NCBI GenBank assembly: GCA_016715365.1
Contig: JADKAM010000009.1
Coordinates: 1-64,000, forward strand
Length of the DNA stretch: 64,000 nucleotides
Direction of reading: 5' to 3'
Source of the DNA: Chitinophagaceae bacterium
GTDB lineage: Bacteria; Bacteroidota; Bacteroidia; Chitinophagales; Chitinophagaceae
A program made the translations under genes and the position numbers. The notes beneath the pieces were generated by a model. It searched no databases. It was not told where the DNA came from and saw nothing but the letters and a program-made list of their open reading frames with translations. Below, in pieces: positions 42,689 to 52,209 of this stretch (the stretch's first letter is position 1; each line of letters begins with the position of its first letter).

Positions 42689-42805
42689 ATCACTTTCAAC
42701 TATTGTCAAAAAAAAATTGACTTTATCGATATTCAAAAGTTATACAAGCTGTTCAAGTCTTCTATCAAAAAGTTCGAACTCCGGCTAGTTATGGGCACCA
42801 AGGCT

Positions 42806-42837
42806 AAAAACCTCCTCAACCCTGAGGAGGCTTTTTA
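42806..42837. terminator. Bidirectional intrinsic terminator
   Basis: Stem CCTCCTCA/TGAGGAGG with loop ACCC (42811-42830), followed by CTTTTT on the + side and preceded by AAAAA, which gives a T-run on the minus strand. It separates the array from the minus-strand gene that ends at 42845. Confidence 0.85.
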
Positions 42838-42844
42838 TTAATAT

Positions 42845-44983
42845 TTAATAATTAAAAACCTTTCTGATGAACTTCACCCCAATATATTTATTAGGTGGTA
42901 TATATGCCGAGAAAAGGTCTTTGGTTTGTTTTGATTGAAATTTAGTGTCGAACTCTTTCCATAAAGCACTCCAGTTTATATCCCGGTTATTAACCAGCTC
43001 AGTGTTTATCCTGTCAAGCAATGGATCGTTTATCTGTTTCGACCCCACGCTACGGGTTGCAATAATGTTTACATCGGGGTTTAGTTCAAATACTTTTAAC
43101 ACCTGGCTATAACCACCGCAGCTGCCCAGGAATACAAACTGGCCTGATGCTGTCATCTTTCTTAAACTTTGCCCTAAATGATAGCTGTGTCCACGGTGTA
43201 TAAAAGAGGTTACCACATAACCCTCCTGCTCTATGGCCAGCAACATTTCATTTTGTGATGAGTCGCAGCCCTGTTTTGTATTGGGCTTATTCATATACAC
43301 CTGCATCTTGTTACCCGATCTTGAATTATAAATAATATAATTTCCCAGGTCTTTTTTCTCCCATAACTTACCATCGTAAGTTGCTGTATTGCTGGCAAAG
43401 GAGCTGGCAGCATCATCATCATCGTAAAAAAAACATGCCTGTACAATATTATCCTGTTTTTGCAGGCGCTGTACCTGCAATACATCGTAGGATATATCGC
43501 TGTTGTATTCATCTTTATCATTCAGAATATCTTTAAATCCACCATACATGCGTTGGTACATAAAAGTGTTTTGCAGCCTGGGCTGTTTTTGAATTTTATC
43601 TATTTCAGTAATTAAAGAATTCTTTATCCCCTGGTGGTGCCGTATCTCGTAAAGCACTTCAGCCATGGTCATCGCATTTACAATAATTTCATTGTCGGTA
43701 AGCTGTTTGTTGGGCAGGCCTGCAAGATATTTTCCAAATAATAAAGCCACTTTTTCTTCATTCAGGCTGTTCACCAGCTCATCAACCAAAGCATAATCAG
43801 AAATATTCGAAATGAAATCATTAAAACCATAATAAGCAATATCCTCGAAGAATTTATCCAATCCTTCCTTATCAGCCTCTTTCAGGAATTTTTTGAACAC
43901 ATACAAAAAGCTGGATGTGTACAATGCTTCACTGCCGCCAATCACCAGTTCATTTCTGCCCGCAACCAGCAAAAAATAAAGGTCGCTAACAGGAAGTGTA
44001 TTTATGGAAACAAACCTGACATTGTCCGGAGATTCATGCAGATCATTGATGGCTTTTATAAAATAATGATTGGCAATTTTTTTATTCAGATTGGCTATTG
44101 GCTGTTTTAAAAAAGATTGTGTTTCAGCATCTGCACTGGTATGCAGCCTGATGGTTTCATTAACAAAAGCATGGTAATAATCCTGCGGCACCAGGGTAAG
44201 TTTCTTAATTGAATCTTCAGTAATCCGGTTTTCGTAAATGGCCAGGCTAAATGGTATGGCCCTTTCATAATACTCATCCATTTTTATACGGGTTATTGCC
44301 CTGACGCTTATGCTTTTACTGTTATTAACCAGTTGGGTATAGGTAGTATCGTGAGCTGCCAGTTTTTTAATCAGCAAATCCGGAGCACCATTAGCCATGG
44401 CATAAAGCAATGTATCTTTATAAGCCGCATATTGTGGCAACTTAATACCGCTGGAAATATAATATGGGTCATGCAGCATTTCACGCAGGCCATTAATGGT
44501 TTTAATGCTGTCGCCTAATAAAAGTCCGTCAAATGCATATTGCAGTATGTTACTTTTTGTAACATTTATGTTTCTGTACAGGTTAACAATTGATGACCTG
44601 TTATAAGTTTTTACAGTTAAAAGAAAATCACTGTTTATAGAGGGAATGCGGAGGAAAGTAACTGCTTTCGCATTCATCTTGTTAATGCATATATCAAACA
44701 GCCTTATCAGGATATCTTTTATGGGCTTATTATCAATGGTAACTTTTTTTTTGATCATAGAATCGCAGGTGACTGAATAAAACCGGTCAATGTTCTGGAT
44801 GTAAGCCTTATCAATGTATCTTACTTTTAACATTTTTATTATCCTGGCTTTTGCACCGGCATAATTATCCTGTGATGTTGCACTGAAAGAGATCAGCAGC
44901 AATGCTAAAAAAAATACTATTGATTTGCTGAACAGCTTTAGGGGTATTTGCACCGGATTATATTGGATTATCAGTTTGAACAT
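42845..44983 (-). CDS. Large secreted protein with clan CD-like His/Cys C-terminus
   Basis: 712 residues with an extended signal ending SATSQ (about residue 38). Long helical middle region. The last 200 residues contain a strand/loop pattern VTSFIHRGHSYHLGQSL and FVFLGSCGGYSQVLKVFEL, reminiscent of the His-Gly and Cys active-site elements of caspase-like (clan CD) peptidases or CHAT domains. The catalytic role is an inference; the N-terminal 500 residues are unrecognised. Convergent with the array, separated by a terminator. Confidence 0.65.
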   Translation of the reverse strand: MFKLIIQYNPVQIPLKLFSKSIVFFLALLLISFSATSQDNYAGAKARIIKMLKVRYIDKAYIQNIDRFYSVTCDSMIKKKVTIDNKPIKDILIRLFDICINKMNAKAVTFLRIPSINSDFLLTVKTYNRSSIVNLYRNINVTKSNILQYAFDGLLLGDSIKTINGLREMLHDPYYISSGIKLPQYAAYKDTLLYAMANGAPDLLIKKLAAHDTTYTQLVNNSKSISVRAITRIKMDEYYERAIPFSLAIYENRITEDSIKKLTLVPQDYYHAFVNETIRLHTSADAETQSFLKQPIANLNKKIANHYFIKAINDLHESPDNVRFVSINTLPVSDLYFLLVAGRNELVIGGSEALYTSSFLYVFKKFLKEADKEGLDKFFEDIAYYGFNDFISNISDYALVDELVNSLNEEKVALLFGKYLAGLPNKQLTDNEIIVNAMTMAEVLYEIRHHQGIKNSLITEIDKIQKQPRLQNTFMYQRMYGGFKDILNDKDEYNSDISYDVLQVQRLQKQDNIVQACFFYDDDDAASSFASNTATYDGKLWEKKDLGNYIIYNSRSGNKMQVYMNKPNTKQGCDSSQNEMLLAIEQEGYVVTSFIHRGHSYHLGQSLRKMTASGQFVFLGSCGGYSQVLKVFELNPDVNIIATRSVGSKQINDPLLDRINTELVNNRDINWSALWKEFDTKFQSKQTKDLFSAYIPPNKYIGVKFIRKVFNY

Positions 44984-45092
44984 GCTGTTAAAGATTATAA
45001 TTAAAGGTAAATGCTGAAAGTATATTAAACCATGACAACAGTCATTATGGAAGCGTAAAATAAACAGCTGTTGCCTGAAACAACTTAAACAG

Positions 45093-45123
45093 CACTATTT
45101 AGTTAACGTATTACTAAATAGTG
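45093..45123. promoter_or_regulatory. Palindrome between divergent genes
   Basis: CACTATTTAGT, nine bases, then ACTAAATAGTG: perfect 11-bp arms. It lies between the start of the 44983 gene and the gene at 45236, so it could be an operator. A TAnnTTTG-type box (TAACTTTG) lies at 45166-45173, without a clear -33 partner. Confidence 0.45.
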
Positions 45124-45235
45124 TGCCAGTAAAGATTATAATCCGTATAACCCTCCAAAAAGAAGTAACTTTGTAACTAATAAGTCAGGCGGTTTTATCG
45201 TTACTATATCAGGTACGAATTAAATCTTCAGGAAT

Positions 45236-45979
45236 ATGAAAAAAGTTAAAAAGTTGTTTACTGCGCTTACCTTACTCATCGCATCCAAAGATGTGACAAG
45301 TACTGGATTACATACAACAGTTAATTTTCCAATAAAAAGTAAATCTGCTGATAATACCGCTGCCTTCAACAAACTGAAAACTGCCCCCTATCATTTTACA
45401 AAAACTGCCGGTGCTAATAATTATATTGATACTTCAAGCAACCCGGTTGATATAAAAAGCTTAAACAGTCCCGGTCGTTTAAGGCGCCAGGCCAATAAGA
45501 TCAGGGATTATGCAAAAGCAAATAATTACAGCATGGAGTATTGTTTCCTGGTAGATATGTCCATGCCTTCCGGTAAAAAACGTTTTTTTGTTTATAACCT
45601 GCGAAAAGATTCTTTGGAATTTGCGGCACTGGTTGCGCATGGCTTTGGCTCTACCCAGAAAGATTGTGGCGATCAACTGGTGTTCTCCAATAATAATTAC
45701 AGTTTTAAAACATCACTGGGTAAATACAAAATTGGTAAACCCTACAAGGGACAATACGGCTTATCTTATAAATTATATGGTTTAGACAGTACCAATAGCA
45801 GGGCTTATGAGCGTGCCATTGTATTGCATTCAGATCAACATGTTCCGGAGCAGGAAACCTTTCCGGGTAAGATCTTTCAAAGTGCAGGCTGCCCAACAGT
45901 AAGCCCTGCTTTTCTTCCAATACTTGGCAGTTTTATCAAGTCTTCTCAAAAACCAATTTTGATGTGGATCTATGATTGA
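45236..45979 (+). CDS. Murein L,D-transpeptidase-like protein (YkuD_2 type)
   Basis: 247 residues, short hydrophobic start. The catalytic region (about 95-247) has EYCFLVDMSMPSGKKRFFVYNL, LVAHGFGSTQKD, IVLHSDQHVP and QSAGCPTVSP with the expected His and Cys of the L,D-transpeptidase catalytic domain found in Bacteroidota. It would act on peptidoglycan in the periplasm, forming or remodelling crosslinks (known for the family). Confidence 0.8.
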   Translation: MKKVKKLFTALTLLIASKDVTSTGLHTTVNFPIKSKSADNTAAFNKLKTAPYHFTKTAGANNYIDTSSNPVDIKSLNSPGRLRRQANKIRDYAKANNYSMEYCFLVDMSMPSGKKRFFVYNLRKDSLEFAALVAHGFGSTQKDCGDQLVFSNNNYSFKTSLGKYKIGKPYKGQYGLSYKLYGLDSTNSRAYERAIVLHSDQHVPEQETFPGKIFQSAGCPTVSPAFLPILGSFIKSSQKPILMWIYD

Positions 45980-46116
45980 TCCTTTGTTAAAGTATTTGTT
46001 TGTACCGTTTCCGGCCTGTATTTAATTTCAGCAAACGGCCCCTTCATTAATTTTTCTCCCTATTTTATTTTATCTTGTTTGTACTTAAACAAACTAAAGG
46101 CTTATTCAATTGCTTT

Positions 46117-47642
46117 ATGCCAAGACATCTCTTACTTGTTTTATTGATATTTTTTTTCTACAATATTTCCGTATCGGCCCAAATTAAAACCCCTCCCAAC
46201 ATTATCCTCATCATTGTTGATGATCTTGGCCACAGCGACCTTGCCAGCTACGGAAATAAAGCAGTGCATACACCAAATATAGATTCGCTGGGCATAAAGG
46301 GCGCCCGCTTTACACAGGCCTATGTTACGTCGCCTATATGTGCACCTTCACGCATGGGTATCATTACCGGCCGCTACCAGCAACGCTTTGGTGCCGAGTT
46401 TATGCTGTACGATAAGTTTGATAAATCAGTTAAGAAAAAATAACCCGGCATTTTCTTTCAGTAAAAAAGAAACCGGCAGGGATTGCCACACTAAAGCCCG
46501 ATTTCTTTTTAGACCGTTCTGTGTATGTAACCGACCTGCCTGCAAGCGAAATAACCATTGCCGAAATGCTGAAACAAAAAGGATATGCAACCGGTTATGT
46601 TGGCAAATGGAATCTTACTTCTTCGCCAACTGTTTTTCCGGATATGCATGGATTTGATTACGCTTACTATTTTGATGGCGCACTCAGCCGTTATGTAGAT
46701 GATCCGGTTGATACCAGTCTCTACATCAACATGCATTTGCCCTGGGCTTTTTCCGAAATTCCTGCATGGGCTCCAAGGCATGGGTCCACTGCCATTAAAG
46801 AAGGAAGAACGATTGTAAAAGATTCAGGCTACCTTACGTTTTCGCTGGCCGATAAGGGTATCAATTTTATTGAACGTAATAAAACAAAACCATTTTTTCT
46901 TACGCTGTCTTTTAATGCACCACACGATCCCTTCCAGGTGCCTAAAAGTTATTACAACCGCATACAAAGCGAAACAGATTCGGTAAGGCGTGTGTACAGT
47001 GGTATGATAGAAGCGCTGGATGATGCAGTAGGCTCTGTACTTAAAAAGCTGGAGCAGGAAGGGCTTACAGATAACTGCCTTATTTTTTTTACCAGCGATA
47101 ATGGTGGCGCCACTTACACACGTGCAACAGATAACGCTCCGCTGCGTGGTGGAAAGGCAACACATTTTGATGGCGGCATTTCGGTTCCTTTCTTTATCAA
47201 ATATCCCAATGGTTTTAAAGCCCGGCAAACATACAACCACCCGGTTTCTTCGTTAGATATTTTTGCCACCATTGCTGCTGTAAGTGGTGCTGCATTGTCT
47301 GCCGACCGCACGTATGATGGCGTTAACCTGCTGCCTTATCTTACCAATGATTCGCTGTTGCCGCACCAGGATTTTTTCTGGCGAAGCGGTTACTCAAAAG
47401 CATTCCGCCGCGGCGACTGGAAACTATATGTGAATGAAAAGAATAAAATCACTTACCTGTTTAATATTGCAGCAGACCGGCAAGAAAAACACAACCTCGC
47501 TGCCCAACGCCCCGATAAACTAAAAGAGTTGCAGGATGCGTTACAGGATTGGGAGCAAAAGAATTCGGTGCCGCCCTTATGGCCCAGCGCTGCTGATGTG
47601 CTGATAGAAGTGAATGGAAAATGGTTTCGTTTTCCGAGTTGA
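46117..47642 (+). pseudogene. Sulfatase (S1-type), frameshifted in an A-run
   Basis: The N-terminal part, from ATG 46117 (a start at 46075 is also possible), has a signal ending VSAQ, PPNIILIIVDDLGHSDLASYG (metal-binding Asp pair) and CAPSRMGIITGRY, the formylglycine Cys motif. The frame ends at 46443. One base later the protein continues as ITRHFLSVKKKPAGIATLKPDFFLD and runs to 47642 with YVGKWNL, FFTSDNGGATY and GDWKLY. Adding one A to the AAAAAA run at 46435-46440 joins the frames, giving about 508 residues. True mutation or homopolymer error. Confidence 0.8.
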
Positions 47643-47667
47643 TAAAAATGGATACTATTCAAAAAAC

Positions 47668-47737
47668 TGTCAGGCTGAGCTTGTCGAAGCCGGTTTGATT
47701 TCTTGTATAACCCGCCTTCGACAAGCTCAGGCTGACA
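47668..47737. repeat. Palindromic REP-like element, copy 1
   Basis: Imperfect inverted repeat, TGTCAGGCTGAGCTTGTCGA, then its complement ending GCTGACA, about 22 bp per arm with an 18-24 bp loop. A closely related copy lies at 51626-51695. Confidence 0.85.
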
Positions 47738-47768
47738 TACTTTTAAAACAAAAAGTAAAAAATATGAT

Positions 47769-48113
47769 ATGCCACATTTTATAATTGAATGTTCAGAGAA
47801 CATCATCAAACTTAAAACACCTGAAGAGATCATTCAGGCAGTTTATACCATTGCAGATGCAACAAATCTCTTTGCTGTTGGAGATATTAAAGTAAGGATC
47901 AAATCTTACACAGAGTTTACTGTGGGTGGTACAAAGAATGATTTCATACATGTCTTTGGCCATATCATGCAGGGGCGTAATACAGAGCAGAAGGCAAACC
48001 TGTCAAGACAGATCATTACCAAACTAAAAGCCATGTTTCAGGAAGTGCCAGTCATATCCATGAATGTGATCGATTTTGAAAAAGCAACTTATTGTAACAA
48101 GTCGATGGTATAG
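47769..48113 (+). CDS. 5-carboxymethyl-2-hydroxymuconate isomerase-like tautomerase
   Basis: 114 residues with Pro directly after the initiator Met (MPHFIIECSENI), the catalytic base of the tautomerase superfamily. The length and the TPEEIIQAVYTIADATNLFAVGDIKVR region fit CHMI (HpaF-type). CHMI isomerises 5-carboxymethyl-2-hydroxymuconate in aromatic degradation; no other genes of that pathway are near, so the true substrate is open. Confidence 0.78.
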   Translation: MPHFIIECSENIIKLKTPEEIIQAVYTIADATNLFAVGDIKVRIKSYTEFTVGGTKNDFIHVFGHIMQGRNTEQKANLSRQIITKLKAMFQEVPVISMNVIDFEKATYCNKSMV

Positions 48114-48117
48114 ATAA

Positions 48118-49650
48118 TTATTGCCCTATTGATTCCATATACCTGATGATCGCACGCCTTACATCCGATCTTGAATCGTTCATATCTGTAAATACAGGAT
48201 ACACTTTCACCATATCCGGGTTGTCTTTTGTTAGAAAATCAAGATTGGCTTCGCCACCGGTCATTAAAAAATCAGTGATGGCAATTTTATAAACCTTACC
48301 GGCATCAACCGGAATATTTTTTAACAACCAGCCATTAGTGCCGTTACTCAGTGCAGCTGAATATTGCAGAAAACCACCGCTGCCCACATTCATTTTAGCT
48401 GCGTTTAAAATTTTTATCAGCAGGCTGCCCTTCATATCAACTTCCATAATACTGCCGCCAAAAGGCAGGCTGCGTATTACATCATACTGTGTAACCGGCA
48501 TCTGCAAAATATCATCCACTCTTATTGAACCCGAATTGATAATAACCGCATCTGCCATTGGTGATGCTTTTTCCATAGCTGAAACGATCAGCTTTGTAAA
48601 ATTGGTTTGCTGTGTTCTGATATACGCTTCTCTCCCATCAAGCGGGTCGCCGGTTTGCAGGCAGACTTTGGTGGCATCAAAACCAAGCGATGCATAACTT
48701 TTGTTGGCAATATCGGTCCACTTTTTTACCACCACATTTGTTGTTGAATCCAAAGCAATCTTTTCATTGATGTCCAGGATATCAGCTTTTAGTTTTAAAC
48801 TGTTGTCATTTTTATTCAGATTAAGTTTGATGATATAAGCCGATTTTGCATTGGCATCTGCCTTGGTAATATACACGTTGCCAATTTTGGCATAATGCCT
48901 TTCATGCTCGTGCCCGCCAATGATCAATGCCAGCCCCGGTATTTGTCTGGCCAGTTTTATATCATCATCCATCGCCTGGTGTGTAACGGCAATCACTGCA
49001 TCACAACTGTCTTTTATCTGGTCGTACTTTTTTTGTGCGGCAGCAAACACATCGGTATAACTTACATAAGCCGCTTTATTAAAAGGCAAGGTAAGGCCGA
49101 TAAAACCAATACGGGCTGTTGTTCCATCAGCATCAGTAAAAGTTCTGATATAGGTTTCAGGAAACGGAATACCGTTCTTTACAAAAGGAACTATATCATT
49201 TCCCTTTTTCTGAAATGTATTGGAAGATACCCATTGAAAAGCAGATTCATTGATGCGGCTTTGTACATCAGCTTCCGGTATATCAAATTCATGATTGCCA
49301 AAAACTGCCATATCTACTCCGGCTACATTCATCGCATCTACCATTTGTTTACCACGTATGCGGTTGCCTTCAAACTTAAGGCTGTTGTATACCGAAGGGC
49401 TTAAAAAATCCCCGGCCATTACCATGATCGTATTGGCATTTTTGTTTTGCTCTTCTTTCTTAACAGTTGCCACCCTTGCCAGGCCACCTGCTTTGCCTCC
49501 GTCAAGCGGTGCAATCTCGTACACATCATTGATCTGTACAATGGTAAGATCTATCTTTCCGTTATCGCCGGTAACAGTTTGCTTTGCAGTATTGCAGGAA
49601 GCAAAAATCAGTAACGTAATAATAACCGGCAGGCATACTATTTTTTTCAT
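48118..49650 (-). CDS. 5'-nucleotidase-type metallophosphoesterase lipoprotein
   Basis: 510 residues; lipobox FASC (about residue 16-19). N-terminal calcineurin-like domain with QINDVYEI, MAGDFLSPS, GNHEFD, VTHQAMDDD and GGHEHE metal-site motifs; C-terminal 5'-nucleotidase domain (DAVIINSGSIRVDDI, then FGGSIMEVDMKG). Periplasmic hydrolysis of nucleotides or nucleotide sugars is known for UshA-like relatives. Confidence 0.88.
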   Translation of the reverse strand: MKKIVCLPVIITLLIFASCNTAKQTVTGDNGKIDLTIVQINDVYEIAPLDGGKAGGLARVATVKKEEQNKNANTIMVMAGDFLSPSVYNSLKFEGNRIRGKQMVDAMNVAGVDMAVFGNHEFDIPEADVQSRINESAFQWVSSNTFQKKGNDIVPFVKNGIPFPETYIRTFTDADGTTARIGFIGLTLPFNKAAYVSYTDVFAAAQKKYDQIKDSCDAVIAVTHQAMDDDIKLARQIPGLALIIGGHEHERHYAKIGNVYITKADANAKSAYIIKLNLNKNDNSLKLKADILDINEKIALDSTTNVVVKKWTDIANKSYASLGFDATKVCLQTGDPLDGREAYIRTQQTNFTKLIVSAMEKASPMADAVIINSGSIRVDDILQMPVTQYDVIRSLPFGGSIMEVDMKGSLLIKILNAAKMNVGSGGFLQYSAALSNGTNGWLLKNIPVDAGKVYKIAITDFLMTGGEANLDFLTKDNPDMVKVYPVFTDMNDSRSDVRRAIIRYMESIGQ

Positions 49651-49698
49651 AAAAGAATTGTTTTGGTAACACCATTTTTAAAATTGCAGCATTGTTGT

Positions 49699-50931
49699 TT
49701 AAAGTACTCCTCTCAAATTAGGATACTTAAGCAGTATTTCTTTATTGAAATATTTCTCCAGCATTTTTCTAAAATCTGCCAGGAACCGCACATTGTCAAT
49801 ATTTTTATCAGTTTCCCAGTATGGAAGATCCACCATACGTTTAGCTAAAGCAATATCCAGGTTTTTAAGCGACTCGGCCGGCTGCTTACCCACACTGTAA
49901 GCAGCACCCAGGTTGTAATAGCCCCAATAATCATTTGGTAACAATGCAATCTGGTTGTTAAACATGGCAATGGCCTGAGGTATTTTTTTCTGGTTAAGCA
50001 AACTATAACCCAGGCGTTCAATAATATCTTTTTGCGATTTATTTATTTGATAAGCTTTGTTGTAATAAATTTCGGCCTGGTCATACTGCTTTAGCTGTGA
50101 ATAATACACATCGGCTGTGTTTTTATAACCGCTCCATTCGTTTGGTAAACCGCTGTTGTATTTTTTAAAAGCTTCTATGGCTTCATTACTTTTATTCTGA
50201 GTCATGTAAATGGTGCCCAGGTTAAAATATACATTTACATTATTGGGTTGCAGCTGGCTCACTTTTATATAATCAGGTAAAGCACCTTTAGTATCTTTTA
50301 AAGCATATTTTGCATTACCCCTGTTTAAAAATGTTACTGCATTGTTGGGTTCGTATTGGATGGCTTTGTCGTAAAACGAAATAGCTTCAGCATAATTATT
50401 CTGTATACTTTTCATGGAACCACGCCCCAGGTAGCCATCTGCATCTTCGGGTTTCAGTTCAATACATTTTGTATAGTCATTATCGGCAGCAGCATAATTC
50501 TTAAGTGCAACCTGAACAGTCGCACGGTTTTTATACGCCAGAAAATAAGCCGGATCGTTTTTAATGGCCGCATTGTAATCATTCAGCGCTGCGGTATAAT
50601 TATTTTGCCTGTAATACACCATACCACGGTCGTTATAAGCATTACTGTAGGCAGGATTTATGGCAATGGCCTGGGTTTGATCTGCAATGGCACCTGCAAA
50701 ATCTTTCAGCGCATATTTGGCAAGGCCGCGGTTGTGCAGGGCTTTCTCATTTTTTGTATCTAGTGCAACCGCTTTATTAAAATCTGCCAGTGCACCGGCA
50801 TAATCTTTAGCCTTGTATTTAACCAAGCCCTGGTTGTTCATTTCTACAGAAGTTTGTGCGGTGACTGCCTTAAAGCATAAAACAAAGCAAAATAACGCCA
50901 GCAGTGCTATCTTATTTTTCATATTCATCAT
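49699..50931 (-). CDS. TPR-repeat secreted protein
   Basis: 410 residues. Signal peptide ending VTAQ, then about nine to ten tetratricopeptide repeats (KALHNRGLAKYALKDFAGAI, NAYNDRGMVYYRQNNYTAAL, and so on) up to about residue 350. Such proteins act as protein-interaction scaffolds; the target is unknown. It starts divergently from the GNAT gene at 51191, with about 260 bp between. Confidence 0.85.
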   Translation of the reverse strand: MMNMKNKIALLALFCFVLCFKAVTAQTSVEMNNQGLVKYKAKDYAGALADFNKAVALDTKNEKALHNRGLAKYALKDFAGAIADQTQAIAINPAYSNAYNDRGMVYYRQNNYTAALNDYNAAIKNDPAYFLAYKNRATVQVALKNYAAADNDYTKCIELKPEDADGYLGRGSMKSIQNNYAEAISFYDKAIQYEPNNAVTFLNRGNAKYALKDTKGALPDYIKVSQLQPNNVNVYFNLGTIYMTQNKSNEAIEAFKKYNSGLPNEWSGYKNTADVYYSQLKQYDQAEIYYNKAYQINKSQKDIIERLGYSLLNQKKIPQAIAMFNNQIALLPNDYWGYYNLGAAYSVGKQPAESLKNLDIALAKRMVDLPYWETDKNIDNVRFLADFRKMLEKYFNKEILLKYPNLRGVL

Positions 50932-51190
50932 TTGATTGGTTGTTAAAATTATGCCATCAATCAGTTATGGTAAAATCTCTTTTTAAAAGCTGTCACAAAC
51001 AACGTACCGCAAAATTAACGGCTATCCGTTTAGCAGCCTCAAAACTTTTTAAAACCATTAACTTAGCAATTACAACTAAGCACATGCTGAGATATTTATT
51101 TATAACTTTTTTTTGTGTTAACATCAGTTTTACTGAAAGCTCAGTCTGAAAAAGGAAAACTGCTTACAAAGACCTGTAAAAAAAACTGAC

Positions 51191-51610
51191 ATGAACATAC
51201 AATACGCAACCAGCGCTGCTGATCACACAAAATGCTTTGAAGTAATGAAAGAACTGAGGCCGCATCACAACCTGGAAAGTTTTCTCAGAACCATGGATGC
51301 CATGCAAAAGGAAGGTTATCATTTATTGTACCTGGAAGATGAAGGCCGTATGGTTTCGGTTGCCGGCTTCCGGTTTACCACTACCCTTTATGATGGCCTT
51401 ATCATTGACTTTGATGATTTTGTTACCCTGACCAATGGAAGAAGCAAAGGTTACGGGGCCATGATGTTTGACCACCTGGTTGGTATTGCAAAAGAAAAGG
51501 GAATTAAGATGATACATCTAAACTCTGCACACCATCGCCATGATGCTCATCGTTTTTATTTGAATAAGAAGATGAATATTATTGCTCACCATTTCAGGCT
51601 TGAAGTATAA
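51191..51610 (+). CDS. GNAT-family N-acetyltransferase
   Basis: 139 residues. FEVMKELRPHHNLESFLRTMDA, then VAGFRFTTTLYDGLIIDFDDFVT and the acetyl-CoA binding turn NGRSKGYGAMMFDHLVGIAKEKG (Q/RxxGxG/A variant) and LNSAHHRHDAHRFYLNKKM. The substrate is unknown. Confidence 0.85.
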   Translation: MNIQYATSAADHTKCFEVMKELRPHHNLESFLRTMDAMQKEGYHLLYLEDEGRMVSVAGFRFTTTLYDGLIIDFDDFVTLTNGRSKGYGAMMFDHLVGIAKEKGIKMIHLNSAHHRHDAHRFYLNKKMNIIAHHFRLEV

Positions 51611-51625
51611 TGCCAGATTAATAAT

Positions 51626-51695
51626 GCTGTCAGGCTGAGCTTGTCGAAGGCGGGTTTATAAGTTATAACGGCTTCGACAAGCTCAGCCTGACAGC
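51626..51695. repeat. Palindromic REP-like element, copy 2
   Basis: Perfect 24-bp arms: GCTGTCAGGCTGAGCTTGTC, continuing GAAG, then the complement ending CTGACAGC. Same family as 47668-47737; it lies in the gap between GNAT and the DUF1801 gene. Confidence 0.88.
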
Positions 51696-51730
51696 TCAAT
51701 AATTTATGAGTAAGAACTAACTATATAAGC

Positions 51731-52138
51731 ATGGCAGCAGACAGCAACCCCAAAATAAAATCAATCTTACAATTGTATGATGCCATACCGGAGCATGAGC
51801 GCATCATGGTGGATGTGCTGAGGGCCATCATTACAGAAAATTTACCGGCATACTGCAAAGAAAAAATATCTTACCAGGTGCCATTTTTTTATGGGCATAA
51901 GGGCATTTGCATTATCTGGCCATCGGCCATACCACGTGGCGGCATTAAAAAAGGCGTGCTGCTGGGTTTTTGGTATGGCAATAAACTTACCGATGCAGAT
52001 AATTACTTAATGCATGGTACCAACAAACAGATTTTTTATAAAATTTATAATGATGTGGAAGAGATCAAAGTGAAAGCGATTGTAAAGCTATTGAAAGAGG
52101 CGGCTAAATTGGATAGCCGCTGGAAACAATCCTCATAA
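51731..52138 (+). CDS. DUF1801-family protein
   Basis: 135 residues. LQLYDAIPEHERIMVDVLRAIITENLPAYCKEKISYQVPFFYGHKGICIIWPS matches the DUF1801 plan (helix, then YxVPxxY with an ICxIWP strand). It ends in a basic region. The function of the family is unknown. Confidence 0.8.
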   Translation: MAADSNPKIKSILQLYDAIPEHERIMVDVLRAIITENLPAYCKEKISYQVPFFYGHKGICIIWPSAIPRGGIKKGVLLGFWYGNKLTDADNYLMHGTNKQIFYKIYNDVEEIKVKAIVKLLKEAAKLDSRWKQSS

Positions 52139-52209
52139 ACACACTGTTTTACAACACTTTTCCTTTTCCCAATTAGTTTTTGTTTCTTTAATAAAAATCG
52201 AACCCGTTT

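Noticed and set aside
42772..42800. A complete tRNA gene at the array boundary
   Set aside because: T-loop-like words and GGGCACCA are present but the T-stem does not pair and no cloverleaf can be drawn.
42647..42841. 64-residue frame after the last site
   Set aside because: It has no start context, overlaps the terminator and the tmRNA-like tail, and resembles no protein.
48338..49669. Plus-strand frames opposite the 5'-nucleotidase gene
   Set aside because: They mirror the long minus-strand gene, which has all family motifs.
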